DNA from: Actinoalloteichus fjordicus
Lineage (GTDB): Bacteria; Actinomycetota; Actinomycetes; Mycobacteriales; Pseudonocardiaceae
Direction: 5' to 3'
Assembly: GCF_001941625.1 (NCBI RefSeq)
Contig: NZ_CP016076.1
Span: 6,990,001 to 7,054,000 of the forward strand
DNA: 64,000 bases
The notes beneath the pieces were generated by a model. That model was not told the DNA's origin. It did no database searches and saw only the letters and a program-made list of their open reading frames with translations. Below, piece by piece: positions 55,489-63,268 of this stretch (positions within the stretch are counted from its first letter, which is position 1; each line of letters opens with the position of its first letter). The position numbers and the translations under genes are program-made.

Positions 55489-56997
55489 CTAACCCGCCAT
55501 CGACGGCGTCGCACCTCGGCGAGGTCGCCGCACTCTGGGCGGCACCTCGTGATCGACGGTGGAACGCGCGGCCAGGAAGACGAAGAACAACGCCACCAAC
55601 AGCGCCGCCCGCCCCCAGACGCCGATCATCAGCGCCTGCGGAGCGAAGCCGTCGTAGACCGTCGACGGCAGTCCCTGATTGGTGATGTAGAGCCAGCGGA
55701 AGATCCCGATCCCGATCGCGAGATCGGCGACGAAGTACGCGGCGATCCACTCCCAGCGAATCCGCAGCAGCACGAAGAACGGCAGCAGCCAGAGGGCGTA
55801 CTGGGGCGAGTGCACCTTGTGCAGCAGGAGGAACCCGCAGAGCATCGCCGCCGAGACCTGGATCCACGGGAACGTGCCGTCCCGCTGCATCCGCCGCCAG
55901 CCAAGCCAGCAGGCCAGGATGAACGACAGGAGCACTGCGGCAGGGGAGATGACGTCCATCGCGCCCTGGAAGCCCGCGTTGTCGGAGTTCGACCACGGCC
56001 GGAAGCCCCAGTACCAGATCGAGTTCGTCGTCACGTCGACGAACCGGTTGCCCTGGAACTCGAAGGAGGCCAGCCAGCCCTCGTAGCCGAGCACGGCGAA
56101 CGGCAGATTCACCGCGACCACCGTCACCACGGCGGCCAGGCCCACCTTCACCGCGCCGACGACGTCCCACCGAGACCCGCGCGCGGCCACGTCGGCAGGC
56201 AGCTCACGCCCCCGGTACCCGCCGGAGAACACGTACAGCGCCAACGGCAGCACGAAGATGCCCGGATAGACCTTGAACGCGAACCCCAGGCCGAGCAGTA
56301 CCGAGGCGGCCACCGCTCGGTCGATCAACGGCCGATCGGGCCCGGCCCGGCCCCAACCCCGCTGCAAGACGTAGACGGCGGCGACCGCGCAGGCGACGAC
56401 CGGCAGATCCCAGTTGTGGAAGGCATAGAGCACGATGGGCGGCCCTAAGGCCCAGACGAGTGCCCTCCAACGGGCGAGCTGCCCGAGCAGCCACGCCGTG
56501 ACCAGGCCGAACGGCGCCATCACCAGGGCGGAGCCCAGCAGGAACTGCGCGTCGTTGGACGCGAACAATGCGCCTGCCCAGATCAACAGCCCGCTCAGGA
56601 CCGGGTACTCCACGACCCCGCCGACCAGCTGCCCGTCCTCGGTGATGCCGCCGCTGAGATAGGGGAAGACGTGCTGGTCGATGTCCCGGCCGAGCCAGAG
56701 GTGCTGGATGTCGGAGTAGCAGACGTCGCCGTCGATCCGTTCCTTGTAATCAGGCTGGCTGCGACCGAACTGATCGAACTCCGGGCCGGTGCAGCGCGCC
56801 TTGTTCGCGTACCCGAGGAAGAGGGTCACCCCGCTGAGGAGCACCAGGAACGCGAGCGCGTACCTCGTCAGCGCGCGCACCCGGCCTGCGCCGCCGGATC
56901 GTGGCGGAGACCCTGCGCCACCAGACTGTGGCGGAGCCTCCGACGAGTGGCCTTCCTGATCCCATGCCTGCACGGTGTCCCGATCATCGCTCGGCAC
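55489..56997 (-). CDS. GT87/DUF2029-type membrane glycosyltransferase (second)
   Basis: The 502-residue protein has about ten membrane helices and parallels the other GT87: DVCYSDIQHLWLGRDI with YSD, VEYPVLSGLLIW, FKVYPGIFVLPLAL and HKVHSPQYALWLLPFF. The two probably arose by duplication and now face each other. It should use a polyprenyl-phosphate sugar on the outer face of the membrane. GTG 56997 gives the frame start, but no clear ribosome binding site precedes it. Confidence 0.87.
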   Translation of the reverse strand: MPSDDRDTVQAWDQEGHSSEAPPQSGGAGSPPRSGGAGRVRALTRYALAFLVLLSGVTLFLGYANKARCTGPEFDQFGRSQPDYKERIDGDVCYSDIQHLWLGRDIDQHVFPYLSGGITEDGQLVGGVVEYPVLSGLLIWAGALFASNDAQFLLGSALVMAPFGLVTAWLLGQLARWRALVWALGPPIVLYAFHNWDLPVVACAVAAVYVLQRGWGRAGPDRPLIDRAVAASVLLGLGFAFKVYPGIFVLPLALYVFSGGYRGRELPADVAARGSRWDVVGAVKVGLAAVVTVVAVNLPFAVLGYEGWLASFEFQGNRFVDVTTNSIWYWGFRPWSNSDNAGFQGAMDVISPAAVLLSFILACWLGWRRMQRDGTFPWIQVSAAMLCGFLLLHKVHSPQYALWLLPFFVLLRIRWEWIAAYFVADLAIGIGIFRWLYITNQGLPSTVYDGFAPQALMIGVWGRAALLVALFFVFLAARSTVDHEVPPRVRRPRRGATPSMAG

Positions 56998-57003
56998 GGT
57001 GGA

Positions 57004-57774
57004 TCAGACTCCCAGTTCGCGGCGTAGATGGCTGATGTCGGCCGCCTGGCCCGTCGCTGGGGTCTCGACCACCACGGGCGCCCTGGCCTCCGCGCAGACC
57101 GCGACGAGCTGGGCGGCGTCGATGGTGCCGTCGGCGATGTTGGCATGTCGATCACGGGAGGAGCCGAAGGCGTCCCGCGAGCTGTTCAGATGCACCAGGT
57201 CGATGCGGCCGGTGATCGCCCGCGCGCGCTCGACGAGACCCACGAGGTCCTCGCCGGAGGCGAAGGCATGGCAGGTGTCCAGGCAGAAGCCGGGGTCGAA
57301 CTCGCCGATGGCGTCCCACAGCCGGTCGAGTGCGTCCAGGCCTCGGGCCATCGCGCCGTCGCCGCCTGCGGTGTTCTCGATCAGCACCGGCACGCCGAAG
57401 CCGCCCTCGGCGGCCTGCCGGGAGAGGAACTTGTGCCAGTTGGCCACGCCGACCGCCGGGTCCTCGCCCTGCCGGACGTGACCACCGTGCACGATCAGCC
57501 CGAGAGCGTTCGTCTCGGCGGCGGCCTTCGCCTGCGCGATCACGGCCTTGCGCGACGGGATGCGAATCCGGTTGTTGGTGGATGCCACGTTGAGCACGTA
57601 AGGGGCATGGATGAAGACCGCGACGCCCGCCGCACGCAGTTCTGCCGCCTGCGGATGGGGGGTGGGGGACTTCCAGGTCTGCGGGTCGGACAGGAAGAAC
57701 TGCACGACCTCCGCCCCTCGTTCACGGGCGGTGCCGAGCGGATCGTCGGCGTCGACGTGCGCACCGATAGGCAT
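57004..57774 (-). CDS. nfo: Deoxyribonuclease IV (endonuclease IV)
   Basis: The 256-residue AP-endonuclease-2 family protein has zinc-ligand motifs: IGAHVDADDPL, FIHAPYVLNVAS, VHGGHVRQGED, IENTAGGDGAMA, FCLDTCHAFASG and HLNSSRDAFGSSRDRHANI. It incises DNA 5' to abasic sites in base-excision repair. ATG 57774 fits the family start. It lies 6 bases from the upstream GT87 start on the same strand, so the two may share a transcript. Confidence 0.95.
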   Translation of the reverse strand: MPIGAHVDADDPLGTARERGAEVVQFFLSDPQTWKSPTPHPQAAELRAAGVAVFIHAPYVLNVASTNNRIRIPSRKAVIAQAKAAAETNALGLIVHGGHVRQGEDPAVGVANWHKFLSRQAAEGGFGVPVLIENTAGGDGAMARGLDALDRLWDAIGEFDPGFCLDTCHAFASGEDLVGLVERARAITGRIDLVHLNSSRDAFGSSRDRHANIADGTIDAAQLVAVCAEARAPVVVETPATGQAADISHLRRELGV

Positions 57775-57956
57775 AGCGGTGAGGGTAACCAACAGACGGC
57801 GTGCAAGTGAGGTCTGCGGTGGCCTCATGTGAGCTGGCGGCAGGGGCCGAACGGCGATCGGACCCGACGCTGCTAACGTAGTTCCGTTGTCGACGCGACG
57901 ACCCTCCTGCCACGGACAGCCCGTGGCCGATGAGACCACAGGAGGTGAGGTCTGTC

Positions 57957-58253
57957 ATGCGTCATTACGAGGTAATGGTCATCCTCGACCCCAGTCTCGA
58001 CGAGCGCACCGTCGCTCCGTCCCTGGACACGTTCCTCAACGTCATCCGCACTGCGGGCGGCAATGTGGAGAACGTCGACGTCTGGGGCAGGCGCCGGTTG
58101 GCCTTCGAGATCGACAAGCACGCCGAGGGCATCTACGCCCTGCTCAACGTGCACGCCGAGCCGGACACGGTGAAGGAACTCGACCGTCAGCTCTCGCTGC
58201 AGGAGACGGTGCTGCGCACCAAGGTCCTGCGGCGCGACGCCGTCTCGAAGTGA
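57957..58253 (+). CDS. rpsF: 30S ribosomal protein S6
   Basis: The 98-residue protein begins [19 protein letters not shown] and has [23 protein letters not shown], the S6 fold. It forms a heterodimer with S18 in the 30S platform. GGAGGTGAGG precedes the ATG. It is first of the rpsF-ssb-rpsR-rplI operon. Confidence 0.99.
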   Translation: MRHYEVMVILDPSLDERTVAPSLDTFLNVIRTAGGNVENVDVWGRRRLAFEIDKHAEGIYALLNVHAEPDTVKELDRQLSLQETVLRTKVLRRDAVSK

Positions 58254-58271
58254 TCGGGCGGAGGTGCACTG

Positions 58272-58778
58272 ATGGCTGGTGAGACGACAATCACCGTGGT
58301 CGGGAACCTGACCGCAGATCCAGACCTCCGCTTCACCTCATCAGGTGCGGCGGTGGCGAACTTCACCGTGGCCTCCACCCCACGCACCTTCGACAGGCAG
58401 TCGGGCGAGTGGAAGGACGGCGAAGCGCTGTTCCTTCGTTGCAGCCTCTGGCGTCAGGCGGCCGAGAACGCGGCCGAGTCCCTGAGCCGGGGTATGCGCG
58501 TCGTCGTGCAGGGCAGGCTGCGCCAGCGCTCCTTCAAGACCAAGGAAGGCGAGGACCGGACCGTCGTCGAGCTTGAGGTCGACGAGATCGGCCCCTCGCT
58601 GCGGTACGCGACCGCCAAGGTCAACAAGGTGAGCCGGGGCAGTGGCGGCGGAGGCGGCGGCTACGGAGCAGGCGGCGGTGGCGGCAGCGCTCCCGCCGAC
58701 GACCCGTGGGGCTCCGCGCCCCCGGCGGGCCCGAGTGGCGGCTCCGGCGGCGGATACAGCGACGAGCCTCCGTTCTAG
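58272..58778 (+). CDS. ssb: Single-stranded DNA-binding protein
   Basis: The 168-residue protein has an N-terminal OB fold (residues 1-112; [43 protein letters not shown]), a Gly-rich flexible linker and the acidic tip SDEPPF, which binds partner proteins such as helicases and primase. It coats single-stranded DNA as a tetramer. It lies 18 bases after rpsF in the classic actinobacterial ribosomal operon. Confidence 0.99.
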   Translation: MAGETTITVVGNLTADPDLRFTSSGAAVANFTVASTPRTFDRQSGEWKDGEALFLRCSLWRQAAENAAESLSRGMRVVVQGRLRQRSFKTKEGEDRTVVELEVDEIGPSLRYATAKVNKVSRGSGGGGGGYGAGGGGGSAPADDPWGSAPPAGPSGGSGGGYSDEPPF

Positions 58779-58855
58779 ACGGCACGGCCACCGGCGGTTC
58801 CGGCCGACGAGGGACGATTCGCGGCCGATGAGGATGACAACCAGGAGTAAGACCA

Positions 58856-59104
58856 ATGGCTAAGCCACCCGTACGCAAGCCGAAGAAGAAGGTCTGCGTC
58901 TTCTGCAAGGACGCCCGGAAGGGCCACCCGCAGAACATCGACTACAAGGACACCACGCTGCTTCGGAAGTACATCTCCGACCGCGGCAAGATCCGGGCTC
59001 GTCGAGTGACCGGCAACTGCAGCCAGCATCAGCGGGACGTCGCCGTCGCGGTGAAGAACTCGCGAGAGATGGCGCTGCTGCCCTACACCTCGACCGCTCG
59101 CTGA
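58856..59104 (+). CDS. rpsR: 30S ribosomal protein S18
   Basis: The 82-residue protein has a zinc ribbon of the C+ type, CVFC (14-17) with Cys55 and His58 in NCSQH, plus the S18 motif [21 protein letters not shown]. It partners with S6. Zinc-independent paralogues are common in actinobacteria; this is the zinc-binding form. Confidence 0.98.
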   Translation: MAKPPVRKPKKKVCVFCKDARKGHPQNIDYKDTTLLRKYISDRGKIRARRVTGNCSQHQRDVAVAVKNSREMALLPYTSTAR

Positions 59105-59121
59105 GAGGGTAAGGAGCGAAG

Positions 59122-59577
59122 ATGAAGCTCATCCTCACCGCTGACGTCAGCGGTCTCGGCGGCCCCGGCGACATCGTCGAGGTCAAGGACGGCTACGGCC
59201 GCAACTTCCTGGTGCCGCGCGGCCTGGCCATCCTGGCCACGCGTGGCGCGGAGAAGCAGGTCGCCACGATCCGCCGCTCGCAAGAGGGCAGGCGGATCCG
59301 CGACCTCGACCACGCCAAGGAGATCAAGTCGAGCCTGGAGGGCCTCGGGGCCGTCCGGCACCGGGTCCGCGCCTCGCAGGACAGCGGCAAGCTGTTCGGC
59401 TCGGTGACCACGGCCGACGTGGTCACCGCGGTCAAGGCCGCAGGCGGCCCGCTGCTCGACAAGAGGGCGATCCAGCTTCCCGGTCACATCAAGAAGACCG
59501 GCAGGCACCCGGTGAACATCCGGCTCCACCCGGAGGTCACCGTCGCGATCAACCTTGAGGTCGCCCCGGCCGAGTGA
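59122..59577 (+). CDS. rplI: 50S ribosomal protein L9
   Basis: The 151-residue protein has the N-terminal domain [20 protein letters not shown] then [16 protein letters not shown], a connecting helix, and the C-terminal domain [20 protein letters not shown]. It binds 23S rRNA. GTAAGGAGCG precedes the ATG. It closes the operon and is followed by a strong hairpin. Confidence 0.98.
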   Translation: MKLILTADVSGLGGPGDIVEVKDGYGRNFLVPRGLAILATRGAEKQVATIRRSQEGRRIRDLDHAKEIKSSLEGLGAVRHRVRASQDSGKLFGSVTTADVVTAVKAAGGPLLDKRAIQLPGHIKKTGRHPVNIRLHPEVTVAINLEVAPAE

Positions 59578-59601
59578 TCGGCTAAGACGACTGCTGCATT
59601 C

Positions 59602-59652
59602 GGCCGCGGCGTCGCTCCTGTCTCGACAGGGCGGCGCCGCGGCCGTCTGTTT
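59602..59652 (+). terminator. Terminator after rplI
   Basis: A stem of about 19 bp with one bulge (left arm from 59602, right arm ending at 59644, CTCG loop) is followed by GTCTGTTT. It ends the rpsF-ssb-rpsR-rplI transcript. Confidence 0.85.
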
Positions 59653-59835
59653 CAGGCCCGATCGGAGCGTGAAGACCACGCGGAGCCGACACTCGGTCGC
59701 GTGATCCGCTGTGCCTCGTGCGGGTCGATCGCCTTGCCGAGGGTGACGAATCGAGTGCCGAACAGCCCGCCCCAGGCGGGTCGCTCGGCTCAGTGTTATC
59801 ACTCAGAAGCACTAGTGGACAGCTGGCCCGGTCCC

Positions 59836-60058
59836 TGTGGATCATTTCGCCCGACCGGCTCGAACGACACGCCGAAGGGGCGCTTTTCGCGACACGCCGA
59901 AGGGTGTCGCGAGTAGTTTCCACACATTTTGTCCACAAGGCCTGACCTGCTCTTCTCATCAAGCCTACCCAAGTTATCCACAGGTTGTCCCCAGGCTTGC
60001 CGCAGGCTGTGGTCAGTTCACCACCCACATCCCCAGGTTATCCACAGGCACGTCCACA
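59836..60058. promoter_or_regulatory. DnaA-box-like cluster upstream of dnaB
   Basis: Perfect 9-mers are TTGTCCACA (59929-59937) and TTATCCACA (59974-59982 and 60038-60046). Near matches are TGTGGATCA (59836-59844, reverse strand), GTTTCCACA (59916-59924), TTGTCCCCA (59985-59993) and ACGTCCACA (60050-60058). They crowd a 220-base stretch of lower GC in the gap between rplI and dnaB. Confidence 0.75.
59865..59904. repeat. Pair of 15-bp direct repeats
   Basis: CGACACGCCGAAGGG occurs at 59865-59879 and again at 59890-59904. The second copy overlaps an inverted repeat CGCGACAC/GTGTCGCG (59888-59895 with 59904-59911). Confidence 0.7.
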
Positions 60059-60283
60059 GGAGTGTTTGCCTGCTCCAGAAGAGGGATCTAGCGTTCGGTC
60101 TCCAGGAGCCGGTGTCGACGGCCCGGCAGACGGCAGAATCGGCCGGATCAAGCGGGCAGGCGGGACGTCCTCGGGCATATCGACCCAGACGCATCGGCCA
60201 GGCGATTCGGCTCGGTCGAACCCGGCTCGGTCGAGTCGAGAAGCGGCGGCAGTGAATCGCGGAGCAAGGACCGGAGGGAACAG

Positions 60284-61648
60284 GTGGCTCTGACCGACGA
60301 TCGCGGAGCGGCGACGGAGAACGCGTTCGACCGCCAGCCGCCGCAGGATCTGGCCGCCGAGCAGTCCGTTCTCGGCGGGATGCTGCTCAGCAAGGACGCC
60401 ATCGCCGATGTCGTCGAGGTGGTCCGCCCGGACGACTTCTACCGACCGGCGCACCAGGCGATCTACGACTGCATCCTGGACCTGTACGGCCGAGGCGAGC
60501 CCGCCGACGCCATCACGGTGTCGGCCGAGCTGGAGCGACGCTCCGAGCTGCCTCGGATCGGCGGGGCCCCGTACATGCACACCCTGATCGCCACCGTGCC
60601 CACGGCGGCCAACGCCGGGTACTACGCCGAGATCGTCGCGGAGAAGGCGGTGCTGCGACGCCTCGTCGAGGCGGGCACCCGGATCGTCCAGCTCGGCTAC
60701 CACGGCTCGGAGGGTGCCGCGATCGATGAGGTCGTCGACCGGGCGCAGGCAGCCATCTACGAGGTCACCGAGCGCCGGACGAGCGAAGACTACGTCGCCC
60801 TCGAACATCTGCTCCAACCGACGATGGACGAGATCGACGCCATCGCCTCCCGTGACGGCCAGTCGCTGGGCGTGCCGACCGGCTTCGTCGATCTCGACGC
60901 CGTCACCAACGGCCTGCATCCGGGCCAGATGATCATCGTCGCGGCGCGGCCGGGTGTCGGCAAGTCGACCCTCGGACTGGACTTCGCGCGCTCGTGCTCG
61001 ATCAAGCACGGGTTCAGCAGCGTCATCTTCTCGCTGGAGATGAGCAAGACCGAGATCGTGATGCGGATGCTCTCGGCCGAGGCACGCATCCGCCTCGGCG
61101 ACATGCGCGGCGGGAAGATGACCGACGACGACTGGACCAGACTGGCCAGACGAATGGGCGAGGTCAGCGAGGCCCCGTTGTTCGTCGACGACTCGCCGAA
61201 CCTCACGATGATGGAGATCCGTGCCAAGGCGAGAAGGCTCAAGCAGCGCAACGACCTCAAGCTCGTGGTGGTCGACTACCTCCAGCTGATGAGCTCCGGC
61301 AAGCGCGTCGAGTCACGCCAGCAGGAGGTCTCCGAGTTCTCCCGGCACCTCAAGCTCCTCGCCAAGGAGCTGGAGGTGCCGGTGGTGGCGATCAGCCAGC
61401 TGAACCGAGGCCCGGAACAGCGCACCGACAAGCGGCCGATGCTCTCCGACCTTCGTGAGTCCGGCTCGCTGGAGCAGGACGCGGACATGGTGCTGCTGAT
61501 CCACCGACCGGATGCCTTCGAGCGCGACGACCCCAGGATGGGCGAGGCGGACCTGATCCTGGCCAAGCATCGTGCGGGACCCACCGCGACCGTCACGCTG
61601 GCCCATCAGCTCCACTACAGCCGCTTCGTCGACATGGCCCAGAGCTGA
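60284..61648 (+). CDS. dnaB: Replicative DNA helicase
   Basis: The 454-residue protein has the DnaB N-terminal domain (DLAAEQSVLGGMLLSKDAIA) and the RecA-like ATPase with Walker A RPGVGKST (222-229), FSLEMSKTEI, Walker B VVDYLQLM (Asp331) and the arginine-finger region. It is uninterrupted, unlike mycobacterial dnaB genes that carry inteins. It unwinds DNA at the fork as a hexamer. GTG 60284 follows GGAGGGA. The preceding gap is rich in DnaA-box-like sites. Confidence 0.98.
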   Translation: MALTDDRGAATENAFDRQPPQDLAAEQSVLGGMLLSKDAIADVVEVVRPDDFYRPAHQAIYDCILDLYGRGEPADAITVSAELERRSELPRIGGAPYMHTLIATVPTAANAGYYAEIVAEKAVLRRLVEAGTRIVQLGYHGSEGAAIDEVVDRAQAAIYEVTERRTSEDYVALEHLLQPTMDEIDAIASRDGQSLGVPTGFVDLDAVTNGLHPGQMIIVAARPGVGKSTLGLDFARSCSIKHGFSSVIFSLEMSKTEIVMRMLSAEARIRLGDMRGGKMTDDDWTRLARRMGEVSEAPLFVDDSPNLTMMEIRAKARRLKQRNDLKLVVVDYLQLMSSGKRVESRQQEVSEFSRHLKLLAKELEVPVVAISQLNRGPEQRTDKRPMLSDLRESGSLEQDADMVLLIHRPDAFERDDPRMGEADLILAKHRAGPTATVTLAHQLHYSRFVDMAQS

Positions 61649-61753
61649 GATGAAGCCGTAGGTCTCGCTGCTGACTTCGGCTTCGCACCGCCGACTTCCT
61701 CCCGACTTCCGACGCGAGGCTGACCAGCACTTTTCCACCAACGACGGCATGCT

Positions 61754-61811
61754 GAGCCAACTTGGCATCACGTGTGAGCCAGTTTTCCTTGTACTGGAGC
61801 CACTTTAGTGT
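61754..61811 (+). promoter_or_regulatory. Three GAGCCA-NN-TT repeats in the RHH-gene promoter
   Basis: GAGCCAACTT (61754-61763), GAGCCAGTTT (61776-61785) and GAGCCACTTT (61797-61806) are spaced 22 and 21 bp, two helical turns. A candidate promoter is TTTTCC (61783-61788), 17 bases, TAGTGT (61806-61811), which would start the RNA just before the ATG at 61824. The repeats overlap it, as for autorepression. Confidence 0.6.
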
Positions 61812-61823
61812 CATTGTTGTGCC

Positions 61824-62342
61824 ATGGACTTGACCTCGCAGGTGAGCAACCTCGGACGGGAATTCGCCGCGCTGGCCGAAGTAGGCGGCGACGAGGCTCG
61901 TGCGCTGGTCGAGCGCCTGAGCGGGCCACTCGAGTCGGCCATCCGGATGACGTTGCTGGACGCGCTGTCCGCAGCCGCCGACGAGATCACCAGCGACCTG
62001 GCCCCCGGCTCGGTGGAGCTGCGCCTGCGCGGCCGCGATCCGAACTTCGTCGTGACCGCACCGCCCGCCGAGCCGCCGCCCGCCGCCGCCCAGGACGATC
62101 CGGCGGCCGACGGCGGCGCGCTGATCGCCGAGGACGGCCCCAGCTCGCGGATCAACGTGCGACTCCCGGAGCAGCTCAAGGCCGCGATCGAGGAGGCCGC
62201 AGCCAAGGAGGGCCGCTCGGTCAACGCCTGGCTGGTCCGCGCGGCCTCGACCGCCCTACAGCGTTCCGACCGCGACCAGTTCGCCGAGCAGCACACCGGC
62301 GGCCGACGGAGCAGGCAGCACCTCACCGGCTGGGTGCGCTGA
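61824..62342 (+). CDS. Ribbon-helix-helix (HicB/Arc-like) DNA-binding protein
   Basis: The 172-residue protein has a helical N-terminal domain (about 1-55, LSGPLESAIRMTLLDALSAAADEI), an acidic Pro/Ala linker, and an RHH domain near the C-terminus: SSRINVRLPEQLKAAIEEAA then KEGRSVNAWLVRAASTAL. A basic tail follows. No Shine-Dalgarno precedes the ATG, so it is probably leaderless. It is the first gene of a set with a DUF4097 protein and an ABC transporter, and is the likely regulator. No HicA toxin is adjacent. Confidence 0.82.
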   Translation: MDLTSQVSNLGREFAALAEVGGDEARALVERLSGPLESAIRMTLLDALSAAADEITSDLAPGSVELRLRGRDPNFVVTAPPAEPPPAAAQDDPAADGGALIAEDGPSSRINVRLPEQLKAAIEEAAAKEGRSVNAWLVRAASTALQRSDRDQFAEQHTGGRRSRQHLTGWVR

Positions 62343-62414
62343 CGCACCACCTTCCACCACATCACGCCCCTGAACTGCGGGGATGCTTCACCGATCCATG
62401 ACGAGGGGACAGCC

Positions 62415-63260
62415 ATGCCTGAATTCGCCACACCCGAACCGATCTCCGCCACGCTCGAACTGGGCGTCGGCACCGTGCGGATCAGCGCGAGCGACCGCGC
62501 CGACACCATCGTCGACGTGCGTCCGAGCGATGAATCCGATGAGTCGGACGTGCAGGCCGCCCGCGACGTCCGGGTGGACTACGCGAACGGCGTGCTCCGC
62601 ATCACCGGGCCGAAAGCGCCCCTCTTCGACTTCTCCCGCAAGACCAGGTCGGTGGACGTGTCCATCGTGCTGCCCAGCGGCTCGCAGCTCTCCGGTGACG
62701 TCCAGGTGGGCAGCCTCAACGGCACCGGTCTGCTGGGGAAGTGCCGGTTCAAGACCTCCGCCGGAGACGTCCGGCTGGAGCGGACCGGTCCGCTGCGGGT
62801 GGACACCGCAGCCGGTCACGTCACCGCAACCCGCGTCGCGGGCGACGTCGAGATCCACACCGGATCAGGGAAGGTCCGCATCGGCAAGGTCGAAGGCTCC
62901 GTGGCCGTCAAGAACTCCAACGGCGATACCGAGATCGAGGCCGCCGACGGCGACGTGCGGGTGCGCTCGGCCAACGGCGGCATCTCCATCGAGCGGGCAG
63001 GCGGGGGTGTCGATGCGAAGACGTCCAACGGCAGCGTTCGCGTCGGCGAGGTGGCCCGAGGCTCCGTCGAACTCGGCTCCGCGATGGGCGATCTGGACAT
63101 CGGCATCGCCGAGGGCACCGCCGCGTGGCTCGAGGTGCACACCAAGTTCGGGCAGGTGCACAACCTGCTGGACACCGCCGCCCGGCCCGAGGAGTCCGAC
63201 GAGACCGTCGAGGTGCGCGCGCGTACCTCGTTCGGCGGCATCACGATCCGACGTTCGTAA
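62415..63260 (+). CDS. DUF4097 beta-helix protein
   Basis: The 281-residue protein is a DUF4097/adhesin-like fold built of short repeated strands (GDVQVGSLNGTG, AGDVRLERTG, GSGKVRIGKVEGSVAVKNSNGDTEIEAADGD split over the chain, NGGISIERAGGG, NGSVRVGEVA). It has no signal peptide or membrane segment, so it is probably cytosolic. Function is unknown, but such genes often precede ABC exporters. It lies 72 bases after the RHH gene and 8 bases before the ABC gene. Confidence 0.85.
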   Translation: MPEFATPEPISATLELGVGTVRISASDRADTIVDVRPSDESDESDVQAARDVRVDYANGVLRITGPKAPLFDFSRKTRSVDVSIVLPSGSQLSGDVQVGSLNGTGLLGKCRFKTSAGDVRLERTGPLRVDTAAGHVTATRVAGDVEIHTGSGKVRIGKVEGSVAVKNSNGDTEIEAADGDVRVRSANGGISIERAGGGVDAKTSNGSVRVGEVARGSVELGSAMGDLDIGIAEGTAAWLEVHTKFGQVHNLLDTAARPEESDETVEVRARTSFGGITIRRS

Positions 63261-63268
63261 GGAGAGCC

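Noticed and set aside
59836-60058. Chromosomal origin oriC
   Set aside because: DnaA boxes are present, but dnaA and dnaN are not in the window and the flanking genes are rplI and dnaB.
60284-61648. Intein in dnaB
   Set aside because: The gene is 454 codons with both Walker motifs continuous; no Hint-domain sequence interrupts it.
61824-62342. HicAB toxin-antitoxin locus
   Set aside because: The RHH domain is HicB-like, but there is no small HicA-type toxin gene next to it; the partners are DUF4097 and ABC genes.
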